Assembly: GCA_021404565.1 (NCBI GenBank) | Contig: JAAWWF010000005.1 | Location: forward strand, 248,001 to 312,000 | Length of the DNA: 64,000 nt | From: Roseivirga sp. | GTDB taxonomy: Bacteria > Bacteroidota > Bacteroidia > Cytophagales > Cyclobacteriaceae | Direction: 5' to 3' | Shown: positions 43,507 through 52,387 of the stretch, one piece after another | Numbering within the stretch: the first letter of the stretch is position 1 | Layout: each line of letters begins with the position of its first letter | Translations under genes and position numbers: made by a program | The notes under the pieces: generated by a model | The model's database searches: none | The model's input: the letters and a program-made list of their open reading frames with translations, nothing else | Told to the model about the DNA's origin: nothing

Positions 43507-44622
43507 ATGAGTGATGTAAAGAAACTTCTCAGCTTTCTAACTATCAGCCTGTTGCTGCTGATACTGTCCTGCTCAGAGGTGATTGATATTCCCGTGATTG
43601 AATCTGGCGGTCAGCTGGTCATCTCAGGCCGTGTCAGCAACAGTACAGAAGGCAATTATGTAAGTGTACATCGGACGGGAGTACTGGGCAGGCCTCCAGA
43701 GCCTGTACTCAATGCAGAGGTAAGGGTAATCAGTGGAAACGGAGATGTACAGAGATTGATCGCTGCCGATTCAGGGTTTTATAAGTTCAGGGCTTCAGAC
43801 TTCAGGGGAGAGCCTGGCCAGGAATACAGTCTGAAAATTCAACTCAACGGGCAGAGATACTATGCTCATACCCAGCGAATGCCCACGCTTTACGGAAGGG
43901 ACTCCCTATACTTTGAACTCAGCAAATCGGTGAGGATATCGACCCAGGGGGTATTGGTAGAAGATGACGTATTGGAACTCTATATGGATACGCATTTTGA
44001 CCAGTTGGAAGAGGAGTTTTATATTCGCTGGGACCTGGAAGAGGCTTATACTTATCTGGGTACCTATTTGCCAGCCAACCATTTTCCACCCAGTGGAGGG
44101 CAGGTACAGTGCTTTGTCACCAACAGGCTTAATCAGCAAAAAGTGTTTCTGCATAATGGCAGGAAAAACAGAGCGCAAGCCATTCCCGGTCAGCATCTAT
44201 TCAGCCGACCCATTGATAAAAGCTTTCAGGCATTGCACTATTTTAATGTTATCCGATCATCATTGTCCAGTGAAACACACAGATATTGGTCTCAACTTGA
44301 TAGAGTCGTCAATCGGCAAGGGTCGATTTTCGACACAGCTCCCGCGGCTGTCAGGGGCAATATTATATCAGAGACAGGGGAAGAAGTGCTTGGCTATTTT
44401 GAGGTAGTATCAGTGGATACAACCAGACTTGCGGTTACCAGAAATGACGTGCCGCTTTTTTTCTACGATGAATGCGTCAAGAGAGGAGAAGAATATTTCG
44501 AACTCTTTAGCGTCCCATTGGGCTGTCGGCAGTGCCTTATTGATGAGGGCATTGTGGCTCCTCAATGTCTTGACTGTCAAGCATTGCCTGGTAGTTCTTA
44601 CACTCGCCCCAGCTACTTCTAA
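43507..44622 (+). CDS. DUF4249 lipoprotein 5 of 5
   Basis: 371 residues; lipobox LILSC and SEVIDIPVIESGGQLVISGR. Nearly the same plan as copy 4 (AYTYLGTYLPANHFPPSGG, RQCLIDEGIVAPQCLDC, ending TRPSYF), so this pair is the most recent duplication. ATG directly follows the stop of copy 4. No clear terminator follows; 44623-44927 is A+T-rich and without genes. Confidence 0.88.
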   Translation: MSDVKKLLSFLTISLLLLILSCSEVIDIPVIESGGQLVISGRVSNSTEGNYVSVHRTGVLGRPPEPVLNAEVRVISGNGDVQRLIAADSGFYKFRASDFRGEPGQEYSLKIQLNGQRYYAHTQRMPTLYGRDSLYFELSKSVRISTQGVLVEDDVLELYMDTHFDQLEEEFYIRWDLEEAYTYLGTYLPANHFPPSGGQVQCFVTNRLNQQKVFLHNGRKNRAQAIPGQHLFSRPIDKSFQALHYFNVIRSSLSSETHRYWSQLDRVVNRQGSIFDTAPAAVRGNIISETGEEVLGYFEVVSVDTTRLAVTRNDVPLFFYDECVKRGEEYFELFSVPLGCRQCLIDEGIVAPQCLDCQALPGSSYTRPSYF

Positions 44623-44754
44623 CATGCAGACTGCGCGGGCTTTTCTGTTTAAAATTTGTTGCCCTCTACTATGCTGCTGAGGGTTAGGCTTTTATTAAGA
44701 GGGCTGATTTCTTGTATTATCCTTTTTCATTATAAAATCATATCTTAATTATGT

Positions 44755-44810
44755 ATGAATTTTAATAAGATTCATTCTTTTGAAAAGATAGTTTTATAAT
44801 GTCTTCAAAA
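44755..44810. promoter_or_regulatory. Two nested inverted repeats upstream of HTH genes
   Basis: ATGAAT/ATTCAT at 44755-44775, and TTTTGAA/TTCAAAA at 44778-44810. They lie about 120-170 bp upstream of the HTH gene at 44928 inside an otherwise empty A+T-rich stretch and may be operators. Nothing else is seen in 44623-44927. Confidence 0.3.
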
Positions 44811-44927
44811 AGTAACAGATTTGATGCTTTTTGATTATTTTAACAAGCACAATAGTTGATTATCAATTGACGGGCTTCGGTTTCTAAGAGTGAACAAAAT
44901 TGGCTTAAAAGAAAAGGTATCCCAGAA

Positions 44928-45272
44928 ATGAGTATTAATGGCCGTATTGCCGACTTGATCAGGGTTTTACATGATAATGAAAACCTCTTTGCCAAACGGA
45001 TAGATGTTTCAACATCCGTAGTCTTTAATGTGGTAAATCCGAAAGGGCGCAGGAGCTATCCGAGCGGTCCGGTTTTGGAGAAAATACTGTCAATTGAAAA
45101 AGATGGTAACAGAGTGTCGGCAGAATGGCTTATGAGAGGTGAGGGCAATATGTTTTTAGAAGCTGAAGGTGTTTTTTCCGTAGGTACAGATGAGATTGAA
45201 GAGACTATTGAGCAATTGACAGAAACGGTATCGAGGCTGAGGGAGGGCTTTGAGAAGTTTAAAAAAGGATGA
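44928..45272 (+). CDS. Small HTH-type DNA-binding protein (phage-repressor-like)
   Basis: 114 residues. The pattern FAKRIDVSTSVVFNVV, then PSGPVLEKILSIEKD and SAEWLMRGEGNMF matches the XRE-like regulators of Bacteroidota in which an HTH is followed by PEWLLTGEG-type sequence. The C-terminal 35 residues form a coiled coil (TDEIEETIEQLTETVSRLRE). Probably DNA-binding with helical dimerisation. It is followed after one base by a second HTH gene. Confidence 0.7.
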   Translation: MSINGRIADLIRVLHDNENLFAKRIDVSTSVVFNVVNPKGRRSYPSGPVLEKILSIEKDGNRVSAEWLMRGEGNMFLEAEGVFSVGTDEIEETIEQLTETVSRLREGFEKFKKG

Positions 45273-45273
45273 T

Positions 45274-45471
45274 ATGATGAATAGAATAAAGGAGGTTTTG
45301 CTAGAGCAAGGACGTACCCAAGCCTGGCTGGCCAGTCGAATAGGTAAAAGCTATGTAGTTACTACCAATTACGTGAATAATAAAACCCAACCCAGTATAC
45401 CCGTACTTTATCAAATAGCCGATATCCTTGGCGTGGATGTGAGAGAACTTCTCGTTCGCTCAAGACGTTAA
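45274..45471 (+). CDS. XRE family HTH regulator
   Basis: 65 residues from ATG 45274 (45277 also possible). A single Cro/CI-type HTH fills it: EVLLEQGRTQAWLASRIGK, YVNNKTQPSIPVLYQIADIL. Starts one base after the preceding HTH gene's stop, so the two are co-transcribed. No restriction or toxin gene is beside them. Confidence 0.88.
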   Translation: MMNRIKEVLLEQGRTQAWLASRIGKSYVVTTNYVNNKTQPSIPVLYQIADILGVDVRELLVRSRR

Positions 45472-45510
45472 TCATCGACTGTTTCCGTAAGAATTCTGAC
45501 CTGCATTTTT

Positions 45511-45518
45511 TAAATTTG
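45511..45518 (+). promoter_or_regulatory. -7 box of the DUF4920 gene
   Basis: TAAATTTG matches TAnnTTTG and lies 22 bp before the ATG at 45540. No good -33 box at the usual distance. Confidence 0.5.
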
Positions 45519-45539
45519 CGGAGGTAAACGAATTTTGAA

Positions 45540-46040
45540 ATGATGAAGAAGCTATTACTTTTTGCCCTGTTGGGTTTGTTTGTGGCCTGTAGTGGCCCTG
45601 CAAATGATTCCAAAAACTCACTGGCTAATGCCAAATTGATAGGTAACTACGGTGAGACGATAGATGCCAAAGGAGCAATAAGCCCAAGGGAAATGATGTC
45701 GCAGCTTGCAAAGGCCGACACAATTAACGTAAAGGTGCAAGCCGAAATCACAGCAACTTGTGCCATGAAAGGTTGCTGGATGAACCTGAAACTGGAAGAT
45801 GGAGAAGAAATGCGCGTGACCTTCAAAGACTATGCATTCTTTGTACCCAAAGAAGGAATGGAAGGTAATAAAGCGGTGATTGAAGGTGTGGTAAGCAGAA
45901 CCATGACAGATGTGGCTACGCTGAAGCACTTCGCTGAAGATGCCGGTAAACCTCAAATTGAGATCGATGCCATTACTGAGCCTAAAAAGGAATATACCTT
46001 TGAAGCCTCAGGTGTTATCATCTATGCAGAAACAGAATAA
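45540..46040 (+). CDS. DUF4920 lipoprotein
   Basis: 166 residues; lipobox LFVAC. The DUF4920 core is clear: VKVQAEITATCAMKGCWMNL (with a conserved Cys pair), RVTFKDYAFFVP, AVIEGVVSRTM and a final FEASGVIIYAE. Such proteins are small envelope proteins with an OB-like fold and two Cys that might bind metal; function is not known. Own promoter and terminator, so monocistronic. Confidence 0.88.
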   Translation: MMKKLLLFALLGLFVACSGPANDSKNSLANAKLIGNYGETIDAKGAISPREMMSQLAKADTINVKVQAEITATCAMKGCWMNLKLEDGEEMRVTFKDYAFFVPKEGMEGNKAVIEGVVSRTMTDVATLKHFAEDAGKPQIEIDAITEPKKEYTFEASGVIIYAETE

Positions 46041-46058
46041 GGAATATTGATTCCTGCG

Positions 46059-46091
46059 AAAGGGAGGTCGACAAATCGACTTCCCTTTTTT
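46059..46091 (+). terminator. Terminator of the DUF4920 gene
   Basis: A 13-bp stem (AAAGGGAGGTCGA with TCGACTTCCCTTT, one G-T pair) closes on CAAA and continues in a T tract. Confidence 0.9.
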
Positions 46092-46174
46092 ATGGAGTTA
46101 CCACAAGCTTTGAGCCGTGATAATAGCTGACTTTCTACCCTGGCTATAAAGGGCTGTCACGAGCAAAAGAGCGG

Positions 46175-46987
46175 CTACTTTCGGATAACCTCGCAGTGAT
46201 TACCAAAAGGGTCTTCAAAGACCAATCCGTCTGAACTGATGGATGGGTGAACCTTAATTCCCAAAGTATTCAGGTGATTCTTTACCAGGCTTAGATCACT
46301 GATGGAGAACACCAGATTCAAATTACTATCTACTCCATATCTCAGTTCGAGCCGTTCAAGCCCGGGTTTTTCATGGAGCATAAATGCAAAACTGTTATCA
46401 CTATGCTTTAAGGGCAAAGCTGCCGGCAGGTAATCTCCGGACCATTCTTTAAAACCCAGCTTATGCTCGTAAAATGCAATGGCTTTTTCCATATCTGAGG
46501 TAGTGATACCTGAATTGTACACCTTGAAGCCTGTAAACGGAGCTACCGGTCTGATCTGCACCTCCATAAGGCTCAACAAGTTTCCGGAGGCATCTCTGAA
46601 CGGGATGGATATACCTACTCCATTGCGCTGCAGTTGTGTTTCTTCAACCCTGATGCCTGCTTCTCTCAATTGATCAATGGCCGGAAGAAGCTTAGGTACC
46701 TGTAAGGTCAGACCGGTTCTGATATGTTGTCCGTAAATTGCTTTGCTGCTTAACTTTGCCTTGCTAAGATAGATAGGGGTAGAACCTGTATGGATGAGGA
46801 TGCTCATGGGGTCAGTGCCTCTACTGTCCGCTTCGAAACCGAGTATTTCAGTATAAAATCTCTTTGCTGCACTCAGGTCATCTACCCATATTCTTACTCC
46901 TTCTAACCTCAGATTCGGAAGCTGAGGTTTTTGTGCACAGGTCAATTGAATGCATAAGAACAACAGAAGGCTAAGTGCCCGTTTCAC
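46175..46987 (-). CDS. Exported double-VOC (glyoxalase-like) protein
   Basis: 270 residues; signal peptide ends LTCAQ. Two VOC domains: LEGVRIWVDDLSAAKRFYTE to about residue 140, and FKVYNSGITTSDMEKAIAFY to the end with EDPFGNHCEVIRK. VOC domains bind metals and small molecules, catalysing isomerisation or ring cleavage, or sequestering drugs. A signal peptide on a VOC protein is uncommon. It is the last gene of the ECF sigma operon (4-bp overlap with the DUF6265 gene). Confidence 0.8.
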   Translation of the reverse strand: MKRALSLLLFLCIQLTCAQKPQLPNLRLEGVRIWVDDLSAAKRFYTEILGFEADSRGTDPMSILIHTGSTPIYLSKAKLSSKAIYGQHIRTGLTLQVPKLLPAIDQLREAGIRVEETQLQRNGVGISIPFRDASGNLLSLMEVQIRPVAPFTGFKVYNSGITTSDMEKAIAFYEHKLGFKEWSGDYLPAALPLKHSDNSFAFMLHEKPGLERLELRYGVDSNLNLVFSISDLSLVKNHLNTLGIKVHPSISSDGLVFEDPFGNHCEVIRK

Positions 46988-47481
46988 GGTTTCACCCGCT
47001 TCATATGAAAGACCTCTGTCCTCACCTCGTCCTTCTCCCTCATCCTTAGAGATATGTCCATCTCCGTCTCTGATTTAAGCTCCATTACCAACCCTTTGAA
47101 AGTAAGCTTATTGGCGGTGGCCTCTACCAGCTCAAAATGCACGAAGTCCTCCTTCTCTTCCCAGGATTTCATCTCAGGGGTAAAGTGCTTAAGCTTCATG
47201 CCAGTATCGTCCAGGGTAATGAACTCGTAAAACGATACCTTCCCATCTTGTATGTTCCGATAAACACCCATCATTACGCCATCTGCAGGCAGGCTCCATA
47301 CTTCATCCGAAATACCTCCAAAGCCATCGCCAGTCCAGTGCCCGGCCAGCCAGCTGTAATTGTTGATATTAAATTCAATAGCCTCCGGGGCTTCTTCTTT
47401 GCTCAGCAATACCATGCTGCTGGAGGCTATTATGATGCCTGTTAGGGCCAGGGCCCATTTAAACTTTTTCATTGTTTTCAA
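46984..47481 (-). CDS. DUF6265 family exported protein
   Basis: 165 residues; a signal helix near residues 9-27 (WALALTGIIIASSSMVLL). The DUF6265-like core is NNYSWLAGHWTGDGFGGISD-type sequence, then WSLPADGVMMGVYRNI and FYEFITLDD. Lipocalin-like beta fold is probable, enzymatic function unknown. Stop overlaps the next gene by 4 bp and the start directly abuts the preceding stop, so it belongs to the ECF operon. Confidence 0.8.
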   Translation of the reverse strand: MKTMKKFKWALALTGIIIASSSMVLLSKEEAPEAIEFNINNYSWLAGHWTGDGFGGISDEVWSLPADGVMMGVYRNIQDGKVSFYEFITLDDTGMKLKHFTPEMKSWEEKEDFVHFELVEATANKLTFKGLVMELKSETEMDISLRMREKDEVRTEVFHMKRVKP

Positions 47482-48051
47482 TTATCTGTTCATAAATGCC
47501 TTCAACTCTATAATGCCTCCGTATTTCAGATGAGGATTGTCTTTCACCACGGCCAGGGCTTCTTCCTTGGTTTTTGTCTCAATTACAAAGTAACCAGTCG
47601 TTCTTCTTCCATCGTCACCATCAAGCTCGGTAGTGGTAGCAGCGGTTACTTCCAGGGCCTCGTTCTTAAGCTCCTGACCAGTGATCTTCACCCCTTTGCT
47701 ATAGAGCCCGTTCATCCAGCTTGCATATTCTTCAAACATCTGCATGGGGTCTCCCGGTTGAAAGCTGGCATCTTCTTTCAATATCATAATATAGCCTTTA
47801 AGCGGGTCTATTTCTACTGTGTCGCCTGATTGCCTGCCAACAAAGTTGCCGGCAAAGAAAATAATCACAGATGCCGCAAGACCTGCTGCGTATTTTATAT
47901 AGTTATTCATAGTTCGTGTCTTTTTAATCAGTCCTTCTTTTTTTAGTTCAGCCACAATCCTGTCCTCCAATACTGAAGGTGGATGCTTAACTGCTGCCAA
48001 TTCTTCAAAAGCTGCTTGTTCTTCCGGGGTCAGTTCGTCTTGATCCATCAT
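47482..48051 (-). CDS. Candidate anti-sigma factor fused to a YCII-like domain
   Basis: 189 residues. A cytoplasmic, acidic N-terminus (DELTPEEQAAFEELAAVKHP, PSVLEDRIVAEL) precedes one transmembrane helix near residues 53-70 (AAGLAASVIIFFAGNFV). The outer part has KGYIMILKED and TGYFVIETKTKEEALAVVKD, plus PHLKYGGIIELKAF, as in the ferredoxin-like YCII family. The N-terminus plus helix resembles membrane anti-sigma factors, and the start overlaps the sigma gene's end by 4 bp. The combination is unusual; the anti-sigma role is inferred. Confidence 0.6.
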   Translation of the reverse strand: MMDQDELTPEEQAAFEELAAVKHPPSVLEDRIVAELKKEGLIKKTRTMNNYIKYAAGLAASVIIFFAGNFVGRQSGDTVEIDPLKGYIMILKEDASFQPGDPMQMFEEYASWMNGLYSKGVKITGQELKNEALEVTAATTTELDGDDGRRTTGYFVIETKTKEEALAVVKDNPHLKYGGIIELKAFMNR

Positions 48052-48575
48052 TGTTGGTCTTTGGAAGTCAATTGTTGCCTCAGGGCCTTTCTTGCCTGAA
48101 AAAGCTGGCTCTTACTCGTGCCTTCATTGATATTCAAAAGGGCTGCAATCTCTTTGTGCTGATACCCTTCTATGTCATGAAGTATGATCACTTTCCTATA
48201 GCCTATGGGGATATTCGAAAGTGCTTTTTCAAGGTCGTACCCTGAAATGGTAGTACTGCTCGCGGCCTTTTGGGCTGACAAGGCATCAGTCACTTTTTTT
48301 TTCGATGCTTCTTTCTTTAGCTCGTCCCTGTTGAGGTTAATAAGAATACCGGTCAGCCAGGTTTTGAGTGTCGATTTCCAGGTAAAGCCATTCAGTTTTC
48401 TGATGGCAATGATCCACATTTTCTGTACTAACTCATCAGCTTCAAACTCATTGAAAGCAGTGAGTCGTAAAGCCATTTGGTACAAATGAGGAGTCTTATC
48501 GCGGTATAATCTGCGAAAGGCTGCCTCACTCTGTGAGTCTAAAAAATCTCTTACCAATTCCTGATCGCTCGGCAT
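48048..48575 (-). CDS. ECF RNA polymerase sigma factor
   Basis: 175 residues with region 2 (EAAFRRLYRDKTPHLYQMAL, EADELVQKMWIIAIRKL) and region 4 (YDLEKALSNIPIGYRKVIIL, HKEIAALLNINEGTSKSQL). First gene of a four-gene operon: sigma, membrane-YCII protein, DUF6265, VOC. ECF sigmas respond to envelope signals through an anti-sigma partner. Start at ATG 48575. Confidence 0.92.
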   Translation of the reverse strand: MPSDQELVRDFLDSQSEAAFRRLYRDKTPHLYQMALRLTAFNEFEADELVQKMWIIAIRKLNGFTWKSTLKTWLTGILINLNRDELKKEASKKKVTDALSAQKAASSTTISGYDLEKALSNIPIGYRKVIILHDIEGYQHKEIAALLNINEGTSKSQLFQARKALRQQLTSKDQQ

Positions 48576-48741
48576 GCGTCAATTTTCCAATTCTATTCTT
48601 ATTTCCTTTCCTATTAGTTAACTGATTGGTTTTGTCATCAGTCGCGTATAGGTGGCGCGGGAGAGAAAAATGGTTGTATCCCTTTGAAAAAAATACGAAT
48701 TATTTTCGGGTGAGCTGGAGAGGTAAAGAACAGAAGCCTGA

Positions 48742-51384
48742 TCAGAAGCGGATTCTTATCGAGAGGTTGGGAGTAAAGCCGAGCAGAATTCTGTCCCGGG
48801 ATTCAAGAATGGGAGCGGCATCTTCTACAATCTCAATCTTCTCAAAAGTCCGGTTGTTCACATTGCTGTGATTGAGCAGGTTAATTAGCGAAAGACCAAT
48901 TTCTCCTGACCATTTTCGATTTATCTTAGCTCCGAATTTATACCAAACCGAAGCATCTACCCGGTGATAGTTTCGAAGCCGCTGGCCATTTAACGGGCCA
49001 TAGGTCGATTCGTAAAAGGTGATGGTCTCGGTGGTTTCCTCCTCTTCCTCCTCCTCTTCTAGTTCGATTATACGGGTAACCAGCTGTGGATCGGTTTCCA
49101 GAGTCCAGGGGAGCCCTGTTTTAAAAGTATAGCCGAGTGAAAACTCAAATGCTCCGGAGGTATAGCTGGAAGAGACTTGTAGCTGGTGTTTGGTGTTCAG
49201 TGAAGATGGAAATACGATGTCGGTAAGCTCGGGCATATATACTTCCGAATCCTGGAAATTGTAGCTCGACCAGACTCTGAAGTTGCTCCATCGTTTCAAT
49301 ACGGTCAGATCCAGCCCGTTTAGCTCCTCAGATCCGGCATCAAAACCACCTCCCTCACCATGGGTAAAGCCAAGGTTCAAAGAGATAAGCCCGTCTGTCA
49401 CTTTTCTGTAAAGGTCCAGGTCCACCAGCCATCCGTTTTTGTTGTATAAAAACCCAAGTGAAAGTTGTTTGTTGGTAATGAGTGGTATAAAGTCGTCATC
49501 ATCAGCTAATACCCATTGCTGCTCAATGGTATTTGAAAAGTTGAAATCAGACTCCTTCACAGCACTCAGAAACTGGTTGTACTGACCATAAGCCGACTTG
49601 AATACAAGGTGGTCTGTCAGCTGGTAGTTTAGTCTTACCTGATGATCGAGTGATATATCTTCCAGCGGACCGTATTGATTCAAACGAGCGCCTAAGATCA
49701 ACTCTAATCTATCAGTAATATCCCAGTTGTATTCTCCGAACAGGGCATGCACAAAGCCAACCGCCTCAAGCGCCTCTTCATCATCCTCTTCAAATAGACT
49801 GATTTGCTGGGTATTGTTAACTACATCATAGTGGTTTAGCTGGTAGCCAAATCTCAGAAATCTCCTGTTGTCTATTTTCCAGTCATTGGTTGATCTGATC
49901 TCAAAGTTTCTGAGGGTGTTATTCCTGATAAGTATATCGTCATCCTCCAGGTCGTCCTCAGTACGCTCATTGAATAGCCGGTAATCAAGAGAGAAGTTCG
50001 TAAAGCTGGTACTCAATTGGGTAGCGAAATCTTCGGAAATCCGGTGCTCCCATTTGAGATTCATTCCCAGGTTGCTGATATCATGAGTCTGAACAATGTT
50101 ATCGGTATCAAAAGTGGAGCTATAGTCCAGCACGCTTCCCGATCTTAGAAAGCTGAACTTCCATGTATTCCGTGTATCTGGTTCATAGTGCCAGGAAAGG
50201 TTGAGATCGCTGAAGTTGATATGGCTATTGTAGCTAAAGGGCTTTGAATCGGGGTTCTGTTGTATGTCCTGGGTGAGGGTGCCTTCAAACAGCTTATCGC
50301 TTATGGCCTTAAAGGTGGGCGTAGCAAACAGGTCGTTGTAAGACCTTCTTGCCGCAATCATGATGCCTCCATAGTCTCCCTTAAATGGGAGCTTGGCATA
50401 AACATCAGCATGGGTCATGTTAATGCTGCCCTCAAACTCTGAAGCGCTGTCGAGCTTCATCCTGGACTCCATCGAGAGCAAACCGGCACTGGATCCTCCG
50501 TACTTTACAGGTACATAATTCTTGTAAATGTTGACCTCCCCAATAGAGGCGGGAATGAAGCTGGAAATATTGCCGAAGTAATGGGCCGATTGATACATAG
50601 GGATGTCATTCCAATAAATGAACGTGTTGTCTCTTGAACTACCCCTGATATTAAGACCCGAGGCCGTTTCGTCATTGGAATTAATACCCGCAATGATTTG
50701 AGCGGAAAGAAGGACATCCCTTTCCGAAAGCCCCGGAAGTACCTCCATTTCCTGAGGTAATATTTTAAAGCTACTGGCCTTTTCATCAGAGGCAATTCCG
50801 CTGTTAACGTATTCTTTAATCACGACTTGTTGTAAGGTGGTAGCTTCTGGTTGTAATGTGATTTTAAGTTCACGGCCCGATTCGTAGGAATTCAGGTCGA
50901 GATCTTGCGGGTCATAACCTAAAAAAGAGAATTCAAGAGTAGCATCAAGTGGTTCGTCTATAAAGAGCTTAAATCTGCCATCTGCATCGGATACGCCACC
51001 GAGATATGAATCCTTTAATCTTGCAGTGGCAAAGGGTAGGGTTTCACCGGTTTCACCATCAAATACCTGGGCCCTCAGATAAACAGACTCCGGAGTTTTT
51101 ACAGAAATAAACTTTTTTTCAATCAGCTCGTGGACCAGTTTGAGAGGTCTTAGCAGTTCTGCAAGGAAATCTGTAAGATCCTTGTTAGCAGCTTGAATGG
51201 AGGCTTTTTTGCCCTTTATCTGTGCGGGTGAAAAAGCAAAGTAGACATCATAATCTCTTTCCAAATCCCTGAATACCTGGCTCAATGGTTTATCATTGGC
51301 GGTATAAGTGATCTGAATTTCCTGGGAGCATAATTGGTTGGTAAGCCCCAGAAATAGTAGCAGGACTACAGTCTTTTTTATCAT
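48742..51384 (-). CDS. TonB-dependent receptor with STN-type signalling domain
   Basis: 880 residues; signal ends TNQLCSQ. Order: STN/secretin-N-like domain (QITYTANDKPLSQVFRDLER), CarboxypepD_reg-like domain (GETLPFATARLKDSYLGGVS), plug (VLPGLSERDVLLSAQIIAGI, LNIRGSSRDNTFIYWNDIPM) and barrel ending LSIRIRF. The STN domain should contact the FecR anti-sigma across the periplasm. Start overlaps the FecR stop by 4 bp. No SusD, DUF4249 or other binding lipoprotein follows. Confidence 0.9.
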   Translation of the reverse strand: MIKKTVVLLLFLGLTNQLCSQEIQITYTANDKPLSQVFRDLERDYDVYFAFSPAQIKGKKASIQAANKDLTDFLAELLRPLKLVHELIEKKFISVKTPESVYLRAQVFDGETGETLPFATARLKDSYLGGVSDADGRFKLFIDEPLDATLEFSFLGYDPQDLDLNSYESGRELKITLQPEATTLQQVVIKEYVNSGIASDEKASSFKILPQEMEVLPGLSERDVLLSAQIIAGINSNDETASGLNIRGSSRDNTFIYWNDIPMYQSAHYFGNISSFIPASIGEVNIYKNYVPVKYGGSSAGLLSMESRMKLDSASEFEGSINMTHADVYAKLPFKGDYGGIMIAARRSYNDLFATPTFKAISDKLFEGTLTQDIQQNPDSKPFSYNSHINFSDLNLSWHYEPDTRNTWKFSFLRSGSVLDYSSTFDTDNIVQTHDISNLGMNLKWEHRISEDFATQLSTSFTNFSLDYRLFNERTEDDLEDDDILIRNNTLRNFEIRSTNDWKIDNRRFLRFGYQLNHYDVVNNTQQISLFEEDDEEALEAVGFVHALFGEYNWDITDRLELILGARLNQYGPLEDISLDHQVRLNYQLTDHLVFKSAYGQYNQFLSAVKESDFNFSNTIEQQWVLADDDDFIPLITNKQLSLGFLYNKNGWLVDLDLYRKVTDGLISLNLGFTHGEGGGFDAGSEELNGLDLTVLKRWSNFRVWSSYNFQDSEVYMPELTDIVFPSSLNTKHQLQVSSSYTSGAFEFSLGYTFKTGLPWTLETDPQLVTRIIELEEEEEEEETTETITFYESTYGPLNGQRLRNYHRVDASVWYKFGAKINRKWSGEIGLSLINLLNHSNVNNRTFEKIEIVEDAAPILESRDRILLGFTPNLSIRIRF

Positions 51385-52328
51385 GGATTTATCCCGAGAA
51401 TCCGTAAGGTGTTTTTGGTAGAATCAAATTCGTATTCTAGTTTCAGAGTTCCCAACACCAGGCTAACGGCATTGGAAGCATCGGCATGAGGGAAGCCTCC
51501 ATCATATTTAATGGTGTCTGCCACATTGAATTCTAAGACCTCAATGCCAAATACATTAACAAGCTCATCCACAGCTTCGCGTAGCGGCACCTCGCCCTCA
51601 AAAACGGTTAGTCCGTTGAGCCAGGAAGGCCCACTTGTATCTGTATCTTTTTTCCAGCTACTGGTAATGGTGCCCTGCTCTACACGTACCCCATCACCTG
51701 GTAAAAGGTCATGGTCAGTATTGGTGCTGGCCACATTCACTTTGCCTGTATAGCACACCACCTCCAGCTTTTGATTTCTGGTTTTTACGTTAAAACTTGT
51801 TCCTAAAACGGTTACTGAGCCAAAATCAGTATTCACCACAAAGCTGCTGCCCTTCTTAACCTCAAAGAAAGCTTCACCGCTGATATTGACAGCGCGATTT
51901 TCTGCCCAGGTTTTTTCGTTGAAGGAGAGCGTTGAGGTACCATTCATCTTTACTTCAGAACCATCGGGCAGCATCACAATCTCTTGCTGACCGGGAGCGG
52001 TGTTAACCTTGGTGAGTGGAGACTGCAGTAGAAAATAAGCTGTGACCACAATGGCGGTGACACAAGCCGCTACCGCATAACGGAATATGGGCTGCATCCA
52101 TACCGTCTTTGTTTCTTTAACAGCAGAAGCTTCCCTGATTCGTCCTTTAAACTGAGCCAGACCGGCATTTACATCATAAGGTGGAACGGTCAGTCGATCT
52201 GCAGCCTGAATCATTTGGGCATAAGCTTTCCCCTCGTCTGAATTCTCAAATTCAGCCTTTTCTTCGGGGCTAAGGTCGTCATTCAGCCACCGAGCGAGGA
52301 AATCATCATTTTCTTCCCAGAGATTCAT
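51381..52328 (-). CDS. FecR family anti-sigma factor
   Basis: 315 residues. Cytoplasmic N-terminus with NDDFLARWLNDDLSPEEKAE, a transmembrane helix near residues 88-105 (FRYAVAACVTAIVVTAYFLL), the FecR beta domain (GQQEIVMLPDGSEVKMNGTS, GEAFFEVKKGSSFVV) and a DUF4974 C-terminus (LREAVDELVNVFGIEVLEFN). It transmits the receptor signal to the sigma factor encoded 60 bp upstream. Confidence 0.92.
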   Translation of the reverse strand: MNLWEENDDFLARWLNDDLSPEEKAEFENSDEGKAYAQMIQAADRLTVPPYDVNAGLAQFKGRIREASAVKETKTVWMQPIFRYAVAACVTAIVVTAYFLLQSPLTKVNTAPGQQEIVMLPDGSEVKMNGTSTLSFNEKTWAENRAVNISGEAFFEVKKGSSFVVNTDFGSVTVLGTSFNVKTRNQKLEVVCYTGKVNVASTNTDHDLLPGDGVRVEQGTITSSWKKDTDTSGPSWLNGLTVFEGEVPLREAVDELVNVFGIEVLEFNVADTIKYDGGFPHADASNAVSLVLGTLKLEYEFDSTKNTLRILGINP

Positions 52329-52387
52329 TTTTCAACAATTAATCAACCCTATATACGTTGCAAAATATTTAACCCTACCCCCTCCAA

